In this document: positions 1 through 8,072 of the stretch, in pieces | How positions within the stretch are numbered: position 1 is the first letter of the stretch | Layout: the number at the start of each line of letters is the position of its first letter | Assembly (NCBI GenBank): GCA_025453925.1 | Contig: JALOPK010000167.1 | Span: 1 to 12,220 of the forward strand | Length of the DNA: 12,220 nucleotides | Source: Candidatus Eiseniibacteriota bacterium | Lineage (GTDB): Bacteria > JAFGKV01 | Direction: 5' to 3' | The notes under the pieces: generated by a model | Seen by the model: only the letters and a program-made list of their open reading frames with translations | What the model was told of the DNA's origin: nothing | Database searches by the model: none | Translations under genes and position numbers: made by a program

Positions 1-452
1 GTCCGGAGGATCTCGACGCCTTGGCTGCTGCGGCCGCTCCGCGCCGGATCGTCCCCTTCCCCGGCGGGATCGAGGCCGAACTTGCTGCCCTCGATGAGGA
101 AGAGCGGATCTCCTACATCCGTGAGTTTGGGCTTGGCGAAAGCCGTGTGCCCGATTTGCTTCGTTCGGGTTTTGACCTGCTAGGGCTCATCACCTTCTAC
201 ACAGTCGCCCGCAACAAGCTGCATGCCTGGCGCATACGCAACGGGCGTTCGGCGCTGGACGCTGCGGCACTCATCCATTCGGATATCGCGGGAGGCTTTA
301 TCCGGGCCGACGTCTTCTCGGCCGACGATCTCCTGGGACACGGATCGCTGGCCGCGCTGCGCTCCGCGGGCAGGCTCAGGAGCGAAGGCCGTGACTACGA
401 AGTGAGCGACGGTGACGTCCTCTACATTCATTTTCAACCCGCTCTTCACTGA
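1..452 (+). CDS. ychF: YchF-type ATPase, C-terminal part (5' truncated by window edge)
   Basis: This is the last 149 codons of YchF/Obg-like ATPase, read in the frame starting at base 3; the start codon and the GTPase domain lie outside the window. YchF is a cytoplasmic P-loop ATPase of the TRAFAC class that binds ribosomes or nucleic acid. The visible part runs from the end of the helical/G-domain region (the segment EEERISYIREFGL) into the TGS domain, roughly the last 85 residues. Typical YchF signatures are LLGLITFYTV, then AWRIRNG, then IHSDIAGGFIRADV and finally the motif around YEVSDGDVLYIHF. The C-terminus matches the family's usual end, so this side of the gene is complete. It does not look like part of the downstream glycan operon: 54 bases and a possible weak hairpin separate them. 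The identification is strong because the TGS domain of YchF is very conserved. Confidence 0.93.
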   Translation, partial: PEDLDALAAAAAPRRIVPFPGGIEAELAALDEEERISYIREFGLGESRVPDLLRSGFDLLGLITFYTVARNKLHAWRIRNGRSALDAAALIHSDIAGGFIRADVFSADDLLGHGSLAALRSAGRLRSEGRDYEVSDGDVLYIHFQPALH

Positions 453-455
453 TCC

Positions 456-487
456 ACCGCCGCGCACGCGAGGGGTGGCGGTCTTTC
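456..487 (+). terminator. Possible weak hairpin after ychF
   Basis: A 6-bp stem, ACCGCC (456-461) with GGCGGT (477-482), has a 15-base GC-rich loop and is followed by CTTTC. It begins four bases after the ychF stop codon, which is where an intrinsic terminator would be expected. The loop is long and the T-run is only three bases, so this could be chance in GC-rich DNA. Confidence 0.3.
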
Positions 488-506
488 GGCGGATGGAGTC
501 AGCCCC

Positions 507-1937
507 ATGCATCTTCTGATTCTTGCCGCCATTGCCGCGGTTGGCTACGTGTTGGGCACCAACCTCTCGGCCGGAGACCCGAAGGTGGCCGCGGCGGTAC
601 TGGCTTTTGTCGGTATCATCGCCAGTTTCTCGAAACCGTTCGCCGTACTCATGCTTCTTCTCGTTCTATCGCCCTTCCACGGCATGGCGCGGGCTTATTT
701 CCTCAGCCCCACGACCGCGCTGTGGAAGGAGTTCCTCGCAGTCTGCCTGACCGTCGGCTGGCTGGCGCGCCAAATCGTCCACCGGCAGAAGATGAAGGCC
801 AATGCCCTGAACATGCCAATCGCCTTGTTCACGGGCATCACGATTATCCACGGATTCACCTCTCCGACGCTTCTCCAGGGGCTTTACGAACTCAAGAAGA
901 CGGTGCCGTTCATTCCCATCTTCTTCTTCGTGGCGAACAACCCAATGAGCAAGCCTCAGCTCAAGCGGGTGATCACGGCATTGCTGGTGGTGGGAACGCT
1001 GACCGCCTTGATCGGCATCGTGCAGTGGGTTCTGGGGGGGCCGTGGCTGCTGCGGCACAACCTCATGTATGTCGGCCGCAACGTGGCCTTCCCGGCGTCG
1101 ACCTTTCTCCGCGCCTGGTCGACGTACGGCGGCCCCGGGTTCTTCGCCGCCAACCTTCTCGTCTACCTGTACATCGCGACCGCGTTGTTCGTGAGTCCGA
1201 GTCACGAGACGAGGCGGAACCGCATGCTCTTCGCCATGGTGCTGCTGTTTACCGCTCTGGTGTTCACGATGTCCCGTGGCCCCGTGATGCTTTACGGCAT
1301 CGGCCTCCTGGCGCTGAGCCACTACAGCGGCCGAAAGAGTCCTCTGCTCCTGGTTGCGCTGGCCACATTGGCGATAGTCGCCGTGTTCCCCGCGGCGGTG
1401 CGGGAGCGTGCCGCCATGAGCTTCGGTCAGCAGGACACGAGCTGGCAGTTCCGCATCTGGTTTCTCACGAATGTCGGCATCCCGGACATGATCAAACACC
1501 CTCTAGGCGCCGGGCTCGGCACCACCCGGGGGTTCAACTACGGGGTGGTGAGCGGGTTGGCCGACGTGACCGGTTTCACCGGCGAATTCGAGCGCCTGGA
1601 GGGCGGCACCGAGAACGGGTATCTGCACATAGGCATCCAGATGGGTTTCCCCGGTCTCGCGCTCTTCGTTTGGATCTTCCTCGCGTTTTTCGCGACGGGA
1701 TTCGGCATCTACCGGCGGTTGAAGGACCCTTATCTCCGGGCGATCGCGCTGGCCGCCCTCGCGGTGAATCTGGAGGTCACCGTGGGCAATATGCTCGGTG
1801 TGGCCTTCGACGCGTTTCCGTTGGACTTGTACTACTGGTTCCTCGCCGGGATCCTGGTGTCGCTCCCTGAGGTCGAAGCGGCGATGGAACGATCACAGAC
1901 GCCGGCCGTCGGGGCGCCTGTGGTGCCCCAAACGTGA
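507..1937 (+). CDS. O-antigen ligase/polymerase family membrane protein (Wzy/WaaL-like)
   Basis: This 476-residue polytopic membrane protein, with about 10-12 hydrophobic segments, belongs to the O-antigen ligase/Wzy_C superfamily. Members use polyprenyl-diphosphate-linked glycans at the outer face of the inner membrane, either joining a glycan to an acceptor (WaaL, PglL) or polymerising repeat units (Wzy). Family marks are Ser-Arg-Gly at 256-258 (SRGP), Arg316 in the loop before LGAGLG (333-338), and ENGYLH (369-374) before the hydrophobic stretch that starts near Gly379. The large hydrophilic loop at about 300-372 corresponds to the catalytic periplasmic loop. GGAG at 495-498 sits 8 bases before the ATG and supports this start. 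The gene is followed after 48 bases by the GT operon on the same strand, so co-transcription is likely. Ligase and polymerase cannot be told apart from sequence. A run of seven G (1034-1040) lies inside the gene. Confidence 0.85.
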   Translation: MHLLILAAIAAVGYVLGTNLSAGDPKVAAAVLAFVGIIASFSKPFAVLMLLLVLSPFHGMARAYFLSPTTALWKEFLAVCLTVGWLARQIVHRQKMKANALNMPIALFTGITIIHGFTSPTLLQGLYELKKTVPFIPIFFFVANNPMSKPQLKRVITALLVVGTLTALIGIVQWVLGGPWLLRHNLMYVGRNVAFPASTFLRAWSTYGGPGFFAANLLVYLYIATALFVSPSHETRRNRMLFAMVLLFTALVFTMSRGPVMLYGIGLLALSHYSGRKSPLLLVALATLAIVAVFPAAVRERAAMSFGQQDTSWQFRIWFLTNVGIPDMIKHPLGAGLGTTRGFNYGVVSGLADVTGFTGEFERLEGGTENGYLHIGIQMGFPGLALFVWIFLAFFATGFGIYRRLKDPYLRAIALAALAVNLEVTVGNMLGVAFDAFPLDLYYWFLAGILVSLPEVEAAMERSQTPAVGAPVVPQT

Positions 1938-1985
1938 CGGGTCGCCCCGTCCATCGTCGCGGGCATCTGACCACCGGCAGGCCCG

Positions 1986-3182
1986 ATGCTTGATCGTTTC
2001 CTCTCGCTGGCAGACCTCTTTCCCCCTGAGCGCTTCGGCGGCTCGGAACGGGTCATACTGGAACTCACCAGGGCCCTGGCACACGCCGGCTGCACGGCGG
2101 GCGTCATGGCGGGCGGGAGACATGTCCGTGAGCCCGATGCGACCTCTGCCGTCGCCGTGTGGCGCTACCGGGTGCGAACATCTCCTCTGCCGGTCCTGTT
2201 CGCCACGTCCTTCCTCAGGCTTCGCTCGATTCGGCGTCTCCCTGTGGTGGCGGACGGAGGCGCGTTGCTGCTGCACCATCCGCTCTCGGCATGGGGTGCC
2301 CTTCAGGCCGGACACGGCCGTTACGCCACTCCGGTCGGATTCTTCTACGGTCCCATCGACGAGGAGTGGGCCTGGCATTGGAGGCACGTGCGTAGACTGG
2401 GATCCAGGGGGTTGGTTTCCCCGCTTCTTCAGGGCGTGATACCCCCCCTTCTGCGGACGGTGCAGCGAGCGGCGCTCCGTCAAACCCAGGCCATCATCGT
2501 GCTTGGCTCGTATACGGAGCGCCTGGTGAAGAAACTGGTGCCGGAGGGGCCTGAGGTGTTCGTGGTTCCACCCGGCGTGGATCTCCAGCGATTCCACCCC
2601 GCGTCCGGCAAGGCCGAGGCGAAGCGGGCAATCGGCATCGATCCGGCCTCGGACGTGCTGCTCTCGGTACGCCGTCTCGTGCCGCGAATGGGGATTTCCA
2701 CGCTGCTCGAGGCGCTGTGGATACTGCGGAGAACGCGCCCATCCGTGCGGCTGGTGCTGGTGGGCACGGGAGAGCTTGCGCCGCGGCTGATGCGCGAGGC
2801 AGCCGCTTTGGGCCTCGCCGACTGCCTCACGCTCGCCGGCCACGTTGGTGATGCGGCGTTGGCCGACTACTACCGCGCCGCGGACGTGTTCGTGTTGCCC
2901 AGCGCGGCACTCGAGGGCTTCGGCCTCGTCACGCTGGAGGCGCTGGCCTCGGGCGTCCCGGTGGTCGGGACGACCATCGGAGAAACCCCATCGGTCATCG
3001 GTGATGCGCCGCACATCGGTGCGCTGGTGCCGCCTGCAGACTCCCGTGCAATGGCCGACGCGTGCAGAGCAGTGCTCGAGGGCAGCTTCTCACCTGAGGC
3101 GTGCCGCGGATTCGCCAGCCGATTCAGTTGGGCGACCATGGCCTCGTCCGTGCGCTCGATTGCGGCGGGTGCCTCCCGATGA
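1986..3182 (+). CDS. GT4-family glycosyltransferase (GT-B fold)
   Basis: This 398-residue protein is a probable retaining, cytoplasmic glycosyltransferase that moves a sugar from a nucleotide-sugar donor to a growing glycan. The N-terminal acceptor domain has the glycine-rich turn FGGSERV (17-23). The linker PPGVDLQRFHP (195-205) leads into the C-terminal donor domain. The E-x7-E nucleotide-sugar motif is E310-GFGLVTL-E318, followed by ALASGVPVVG. The usual R-x-x-x-E-K-G phosphate-binding stretch reads RRLVPRMG (229-236), so the conserved Lys is Met; this is a recognised variant in part of GT4, not necessarily a defect. ATG 1986 is the only reasonable start, because an in-frame TGA lies at 1968-1970 and the N-terminus then matches the family. 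The Shine-Dalgarno is weak (GGCAGG, 1976-1981). The stop overlaps the next start as ATGA (3179-3182). Donor and acceptor are unknown. It contains a run of seven C (2442-2448). Confidence 0.9.
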   Translation: MLDRFLSLADLFPPERFGGSERVILELTRALAHAGCTAGVMAGGRHVREPDATSAVAVWRYRVRTSPLPVLFATSFLRLRSIRRLPVVADGGALLLHHPLSAWGALQAGHGRYATPVGFFYGPIDEEWAWHWRHVRRLGSRGLVSPLLQGVIPPLLRTVQRAALRQTQAIIVLGSYTERLVKKLVPEGPEVFVVPPGVDLQRFHPASGKAEAKRAIGIDPASDVLLSVRRLVPRMGISTLLEALWILRRTRPSVRLVLVGTGELAPRLMREAAALGLADCLTLAGHVGDAALADYYRAADVFVLPSAALEGFGLVTLEALASGVPVVGTTIGETPSVIGDAPHIGALVPPADSRAMADACRAVLEGSFSPEACRGFASRFSWATMASSVRSIAAGASR

Positions 3183-4330
3183 GACCCATCCGTGTCCTGC
3201 ACCTGGTGCACACCCCGGGCCCCGGCGGCACCGAGGCAGTGGTCGGAAACCTGCTCTCCTGGCTCGCTCCTCGCGATGCCGTGCAGGCACTGGGGTGTCC
3301 CGATGGGCCTCTGGCGCGCGAGGCGGAGGAGGGCGGCACCCGTTGCTTCAGGGTGCCGTTTGAACGGGTGCGGCGGACATACTCGCCCGTCGCCCTTGTT
3401 CGATCGCTTGAGGCCGTCTCTGCCGTGCACTGGGCGCTGAATGATGCGATCGAGGCATTTGAGCCCGACATCGTGCATGCCCACGCCGCCAAGGCCACGG
3501 TCCTGGCGGGGAGATGCCGAAGCCTTGGGGAGTCGTCGTCATGGAAGCTCTTGTGGCACATGCATGATTACATTCCTCTGGGTCTGCTCCGTGGCCTGTG
3601 GATCCGGCGCGCCCGAGGGGCCGCGGATTCGATCGTGACGGTGTCCCGGCATGTCGCCGACAGCGTTCTGGGCCAGAGCCACGGCGCCGTGGTCATCCAC
3701 AATGCAATCCCTCCCACGATGCCCGCGGATCCCGTCGCGGGCGCCTCGATGCTGGAATCCCTGAGCATCCCGGCCGGCAGTCCGGTGATCGGGTACGCGG
3801 GGCGCCTGGACGCCGAGAAGGGCGTTGAGGAGTTGCTGCGTATCTTCCACCGGGTGTGCGCACAGGAACCGAAGGCCAGACTGCTCATCGCCGGCGGCTC
3901 CCCATTCCAGGCCGACGCCGCGGCGCGACACCTGATCGACCTGGCCGCGCGCCTCAATCTGCAGGACCGTGTGCACTTTCTCGGCAGGCTGCCGGATCTG
4001 ACATCCTTCTACGCCGCGCTCACCCTCTTTGCCCATCCTGCTCCACGCGAACCGTTCGGTCTGGTGGTCCTGGAGGCGCTGGCGCACGGGATCCCCGTGG
4101 TGGCATTCGACACGGGTGGTCCCCGGGAAATACTCTGTGGTTTCGAACCGGGGCTTCTGGTTGCCGCGGGCAACAGCGATGAGTTTGCGGCGACCTGTTG
4201 CCGGGTGGTGCGGAATGAGGCTCTCCTGACCCGCGTGCGAAGGGAAGGGCCGGGCTTTGTCTCCACGGCGTTTGGGCCGTCCGTCCAGGGCCGTGCGATA
4301 CTCGAACACTATCGGAGTATGTTGACGTGA
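3179..4330 (+). CDS. GT4-family glycosyltransferase (GT-B fold)
   Basis: This 383-residue glycosyltransferase is the second GT4 enzyme of the operon. The N-terminal Rossmann-like domain opens with a hydrophobic strand and the turn HTPGPGGTEAVV (11-22); PDIVHAH (96-102) and HMHDY (127-131) are typical GT4 acceptor-side motifs. The donor domain has GRLDAEKG (208-215), with the canonical Arg and Lys that contact the donor phosphates, and E291-PFGLVVL-E299, the E-x7-E motif, followed by ALAHGIPVVAFDTGG. The start at 3179 (ATG overlapping the previous TGA) is preferred over an in-frame start 78 bases upstream at 3101. The upstream extension has no family similarity and would overlap the neighbour by over 80 bases, whereas the 3179 start gives the expected N-terminus. 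Its stop overlaps the next gene as GTGA (4327-4330). All key residues are present. The sugar specificity cannot be read from sequence. Confidence 0.91.
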   Translation: MRPIRVLHLVHTPGPGGTEAVVGNLLSWLAPRDAVQALGCPDGPLAREAEEGGTRCFRVPFERVRRTYSPVALVRSLEAVSAVHWALNDAIEAFEPDIVHAHAAKATVLAGRCRSLGESSSWKLLWHMHDYIPLGLLRGLWIRRARGAADSIVTVSRHVADSVLGQSHGAVVIHNAIPPTMPADPVAGASMLESLSIPAGSPVIGYAGRLDAEKGVEELLRIFHRVCAQEPKARLLIAGGSPFQADAAARHLIDLAARLNLQDRVHFLGRLPDLTSFYAALTLFAHPAPREPFGLVVLEALAHGIPVVAFDTGGPREILCGFEPGLLVAAGNSDEFAATCCRVVRNEALLTRVRREGPGFVSTAFGPSVQGRAILEHYRSMLT

Positions 4331-5307
4331 CGCCTGCCCTCGTACAGAAGCTCCGGTGCCCTCGGTGTCGGTCTGATTCCCCCCTAGAGTCCACCTTCAC
4401 TGCGCTCAACCGCGAGGAGATCGAGAGTGGCGCGCTCACCTGCACGGCGTGTCGTGAGGAATACGCTATCGAGGAAGGGATTGCCGACCTTCTCGGATCC
4501 CACTCCGCCGTCGTACGCGGTGAGCGGGCCGTCTATCGAGGCAGCAAGATACAGGTTGAGGATCGGCTTCGTTCCCTGGATCCCGCCGCCCGTGATCTGG
4601 AGTTACGGCGGATCGCGTTCATGGAACACACAGGGGAGCAATTCCGACTCACCTCTTCACTGAACCTTCAGGGCGTGTTGGATAGGGTGTCCCCACGGCC
4701 TGGGCAATGGTTGATCGAGTTGGGCGCCGGGTCGGGCTGGCTGACCGCCCGCTGGGCAGCCCTCGGGCTCCATTGTGTCGCCGTGGACATCTCCGCGGAT
4801 CTCAAGCTCGACCTTTCCCCGCTGGTCATGAGCAGGGAAGGGGTCTTCTTCGACCGGCTCATGGCGGATATGACCAACCTGCCTATCCGCACGGGGGCGA
4901 TGGACTGGGTGTTCGTCTCGGCATCTCTCCACCACGCCGCGAGCCTGTCTGACAGTCTCCGCGAGGCGGCAAGGGTTCTGGCGCCAGAGGGCACGCTGGT
5001 GGTCATCGATCAGGCGGCGGAAGAGACGCCCGGCCTCCACGAGCGAAGCTTCACCTACCTCCAGTGGCGCCGCGCGCTGCGGAGCGCGGGCGTGCGGCCG
5101 GAATTCATGTTCCCTGCTTATTATCAGGCGATTCTTTCGGGCACCGCCAGCCTCCCTGTGGCATCTCGTCGATTCGCCTGGCTCGCCCAGGTTGCCTGGC
5201 GCTCGCGCCTGCGAGGGCTGCTGCTCTCCCGACCCGTTCAGACGGCCGCCAGAGTGCTGCTCGGCCTCAATGTCTGCATGATGGCCAGGAAGACGGGTGA
5301 CTCGTGA
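4327..5307 (+). CDS. SAM-dependent class I methyltransferase with N-terminal Cys4 (Trm112-like) domain
   Basis: This 326-residue cytoplasmic protein has two parts. Residues about 8-58 form a small Trm112/zinc-ribbon-like domain with two Cys pairs (C11/C14 and C39/C42), ending in the typical YAIEEGIADLL. Residues about 125-235 are a Rossmann-fold methyltransferase. Motif I is ELGAGSGWL (131-139) and binds S-adenosylmethionine. VDIS (153-156) supplies the acidic residue for the ribose. ADMTNLPI (180-187) is motif II-like, and SLHH (200-203) precedes a motif III region with VLAPEGTLVVID. This architecture is common in O-antigen and exopolysaccharide loci, where members may methylate a sugar or the end of a chain; the substrate here is unknown. 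The start is GTG, overlapping the previous stop as GTGA, and the first residues lead straight into the Cys domain. The end overlaps the next gene by another GTGA (5304-5307). The C-terminal ~75 residues are basic and were not assigned. Confidence 0.87.
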   Translation: MTPALVQKLRCPRCRSDSPLESTFTALNREEIESGALTCTACREEYAIEEGIADLLGSHSAVVRGERAVYRGSKIQVEDRLRSLDPAARDLELRRIAFMEHTGEQFRLTSSLNLQGVLDRVSPRPGQWLIELGAGSGWLTARWAALGLHCVAVDISADLKLDLSPLVMSREGVFFDRLMADMTNLPIRTGAMDWVFVSASLHHAASLSDSLREAARVLAPEGTLVVIDQAAEETPGLHERSFTYLQWRRALRSAGVRPEFMFPAYYQAILSGTASLPVASRRFAWLAQVAWRSRLRGLLLSRPVQTAARVLLGLNVCMMARKTGDS

Positions 5308-6827
5308 CCGCGAGCCACCCGTCAATCGGCCGCGACGCGAGCCGGGCCGTGTGGTTTCTCTTGCTCTCCGCCATGGCGGCGGTGGGAGCCGCGCTCCGGC
5401 TTTGGCACATCGATGCGCAGAGTCTGTGGCTTGACGAGGCCCAGTTCCTCCACGCGGCCGTCTTGTCGCGTTTCCGGGACATGATCCGCTTTCTGGTCGA
5501 GCAGGATTTTCACCCGCCGGCCTACCCTTTCATCCTGCGGGGCTGGCTCAAACTGACCGGGACCGGCGATGGCGCCGTGCGTGCGCTGCCCGCCCTGTTC
5601 GGCGTGGCACTCATACCCGCAACCGCAGAATTGGGCAGAGCCCTCTTCGGGCGCCGGGACATCGGCCTGTGGGCCGCGCTGGTGGTGACGCTCAACGGCT
5701 ATCACCTGTACTTGAGCCAGGAGGCCCGGCACTATACATGGCTTGCCCTGATTGGTGTTCTGCACATGCTGGCGTTCGTGCGGCTTCTCAGAACCGTCAG
5801 TGTCCGCTGGCTGCTGGCATTCTTCGTGTCGGGCACCGTGGGGCTTTTCTCCCACTACCACATGCTGCTCATCCTCACCGCCGAGGCCCTGGTTGCCCTT
5901 GCGTGGACGGGCCGGCGGATGTTGCTCCTCGCCATGGCTGCGTGTGCGATACCGTTCTTCGCCCTGTGGACGGGCCAGCTCATCGCCCAGAGCCACCGGC
6001 GGGCCCTCTGGGGCGAGGCGCTCATCGACCCGGGGATGAATCCGGCGACCGGGGCGGTCGCCGTGGCCACGAACCTCGGATGGAGCTTCCTTGATTTCTC
6101 TACGGGGAGTTATCTGCGGTTGGTGGGGAACGCCGGGTTCGACCTTCCCGATCTTTTCAAAGCCGCGGCGCTCGGCTCTGCCGGATGGCTAGCGCTCATG
6201 GGCCTCTGGTCCCAGACACGGCGAGAGTCGCCGGGACGTCAGGCGACGGGCGTGCTGGCGTGCCTCGGCCTTGTGCCCGTTGCCGGCGCCATCGCCAGTG
6301 GATTTCTCCAGGCCAACGTGTTCGAGACGAAGTACGTGTCCTTCGTGGCGCCGCTGTGGGCGGTTATCCTGGGCGCGGGATGCCGGGTCGGCCTCAGGGG
6401 GAGGATCGGGCGCGTCGTGGTGGCGTTGTTCGTGGGCGGGCTCCTCACCTCGGTGATTCACTACCACATGGAGGCCATCCCCTGGAAAGAGGATTGGCGG
6501 CACGCCTCCGGCCTTGTCGAGCGGGGGTGGAGACCGGGCGACATGCTGCTTCAGCGGGCGCCCTACACTGATTTCTCGCTGGATCACTATCTTCCCTTCC
6601 CGCCGACGAGGCTCTCTTCCGGCCTGGCCACCATCCCGAGCGAAGCGATGGCCGAATCAGTCTACCTGGAAGCGAGGCAGCGGGGGGCGCGAAGGTTGTG
6701 GGTGGTGCTCAGTCATGACGAACACGCCGAGACGACGCTCAGACTCCTCGGTCAGGCCATGCCCGTGGAGGGGTACTGGGTTCCCCACGGTATCCAGGTC
6801 GCCCGATTCAGGATGCCTCCCGGATGA
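5304..6827 (+). CDS. ArnT/PMT-like integral membrane glycosyltransferase (GT39/GT83 type, GT-C fold)
   Basis: This 507-residue polytopic inner-membrane protein resembles the PMT_2/ArnT glycosyltransferases, which use polyprenyl-phosphate sugars and act on the outer face of the membrane. After the first membrane helix comes WLDEAQ (42-47), with the Asp-Glu pair typical of the catalytic first loop. HPPAYPFILRGW (70-81) is the second diagnostic loop. SQEARHY (138-144) matches the conserved Gln-Glu-x-Arg-x-Tyr of the family, and TKYVSFVAP (342-350) resembles the later R/K-Y motif. About ten hydrophobic segments fill residues 15-385. The last ~120 residues are soluble and are expected outside the membrane. 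The start is GTG inside a GTGA overlap with the methyltransferase, and the end is an ATGA overlap with the next gene. The acceptor (lipid, glycan or protein) is unknown. Its presence suggests that part of this glycan is built from a lipid-linked donor. Confidence 0.85.
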   Translation: MTASHPSIGRDASRAVWFLLLSAMAAVGAALRLWHIDAQSLWLDEAQFLHAAVLSRFRDMIRFLVEQDFHPPAYPFILRGWLKLTGTGDGAVRALPALFGVALIPATAELGRALFGRRDIGLWAALVVTLNGYHLYLSQEARHYTWLALIGVLHMLAFVRLLRTVSVRWLLAFFVSGTVGLFSHYHMLLILTAEALVALAWTGRRMLLLAMAACAIPFFALWTGQLIAQSHRRALWGEALIDPGMNPATGAVAVATNLGWSFLDFSTGSYLRLVGNAGFDLPDLFKAAALGSAGWLALMGLWSQTRRESPGRQATGVLACLGLVPVAGAIASGFLQANVFETKYVSFVAPLWAVILGAGCRVGLRGRIGRVVVALFVGGLLTSVIHYHMEAIPWKEDWRHASGLVERGWRPGDMLLQRAPYTDFSLDHYLPFPPTRLSSGLATIPSEAMAESVYLEARQRGARRLWVVLSHDEHAETTLRLLGQAMPVEGYWVPHGIQVARFRMPPG

Positions 6828-8017
6828 AGGTGCTGTGGGCCAGTCCGTATCTCCCGCTCCCGGTGACCACTGGGGGCAAGCGGCGCATCGGCAGCCTCAT
6901 GCGGAAGCTCTCTCCACGCCACGAGATCACACTGGTTGCCTACGACCGGGGCGAGATCGCCAGCGCGCGAGAGGCCAGCAGAGGGCTGGTGCATGCCCTC
7001 CACACCGTGGGGCGCCGTCCAACCAAGAGCCCCGCCAACGCGGTGCTCTGGGCCGTGGGGCCCTGGCCGTTCATGGCCGTGGCGAACGGGTTCAATCCAG
7101 GTATGGTTCGGCTGCTTCGAGATGCCGTGAACAGCATCCGGCCGGATGTGGTCCACTGCGAGCACTTTCACCTCTGGCACTCCATGACCCGGGCCCGTCT
7201 TCCCGGATGGCCGCCGATCGTGCTCAGTCAGCAGGGCATCGAGTTTCTCATCACGGAACGGTTCGCCACAGTCCCCGCATCGGGGCTGCTCAGGGCGGGT
7301 CTCCGGCTGGAGCTTGCCAAGGCGCGCCGCTGGGAGGTCAGTGCCTGTCGCGCCGCGGATGCACTCATCGTGGTATCTCAAGAGGACAAGCGATTGTTGT
7401 CGGAGTTCGTCGCTGCCGAGCGGATCAGTGTCGTGGAGAACGGAGTCGACAGTGAGGAGTTCCACCCGCCGGAGGGAGGTATTGACCCGGCATCGTCTGT
7501 GATGCTATTCGTCGGCACGTTCTCGTTCTTCGGTAATCGCGACGCGCTCCACCACCTCGTCTATGAGATCCTGCCCCGAGTGCGCCAGGCGAGCCCCGCA
7601 GCGACCCTCCGCGTGATCGGCGAGAGCCCACCGCCAATCGTCACGGAGGGCGTGGAATTGCTGGGCAGCGTTCCCCAAGTGGGGCCCCACCTGGGGCAGG
7701 CAAGGCTGCTCATCGCGCCGCTGCGGACCGGGAGCGGGACGAAGCTCAAGGTGCTGGAGGCAATGGCCTGCGGCATACCCTTCGTCACGACGTCTCTTGG
7801 TGCGGAAGGGATAGATCGCGCCCATGAAGCAGGCATCATCGCGGACGACACAGACGGCCTTGTCGAGGGGGCAGTACGCCTGCTCGGTGACGTCGAACTC
7901 GCTCGACGGCTGGGTTTGAGAGGTCGTGAGATCGTCACCCGATGCTACTCGTGGGATGCCAGCGCTCATGCGCTGGAGGGGGCGTGGGAGGGAGTGGGAC
8001 ATGTGTGTCTTCGTTGA
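6824..8017 (+). CDS. GT-B glycosyltransferase (Glyco_trans_1_4 type)
   Basis: This 397-residue glycosyltransferase is the last gene of the coupled run. The N-terminus is SPYLPLPVTTGGKRR (7-21), the donor-domain entry is VENGVDSEEFHP (204-215), and VGTFSFFGNRDAL (230-242) is the strand-loop typical of this subgroup. The donor site reads PLRTGSGTKLKVLEAMACG (299-317). In this subgroup the first Glu of E-x7-E is replaced by Ser304 and the second, Glu312, is kept. Its style resembles the sugar transferases found with exopolysaccharide/exosortase loci, but no exosortase or PEP-CTERM gene is visible here. The ATG is inside an ATGA overlap (6824-6827), so translation is probably coupled to the upstream membrane enzyme. 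It ends 143 bases before the ABC genes. Substrates are unknown. Confidence 0.87.
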   Translation: MKVLWASPYLPLPVTTGGKRRIGSLMRKLSPRHEITLVAYDRGEIASAREASRGLVHALHTVGRRPTKSPANAVLWAVGPWPFMAVANGFNPGMVRLLRDAVNSIRPDVVHCEHFHLWHSMTRARLPGWPPIVLSQQGIEFLITERFATVPASGLLRAGLRLELAKARRWEVSACRAADALIVVSQEDKRLLSEFVAAERISVVENGVDSEEFHPPEGGIDPASSVMLFVGTFSFFGNRDALHHLVYEILPRVRQASPAATLRVIGESPPPIVTEGVELLGSVPQVGPHLGQARLLIAPLRTGSGTKLKVLEAMACGIPFVTTSLGAEGIDRAHEAGIIADDTDGLVEGAVRLLGDVELARRLGLRGREIVTRCYSWDASAHALEGAWEGVGHVCLR

Positions 8018-8072
8018 AGCCCTCACCATTCCTGTTCACAGAGAGCCTCCGGCGGCAACCGGTTCGTCTCCC

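Noticed and set aside
722-1870. Long plus-strand frame of 382 codons inside the O-antigen-ligase-type gene
   Set aside because: Arg/His/Pro-rich, no motif, and entirely inside a gene with clear membrane segments and family motifs in another frame.
3101-3178. Longer N-terminus for the second GT4 gene
   Set aside because: The 26 extra residues have no GT4 similarity and overlap the upstream gene; ATG 3179 in the ATGA overlap gives the normal family N-terminus.
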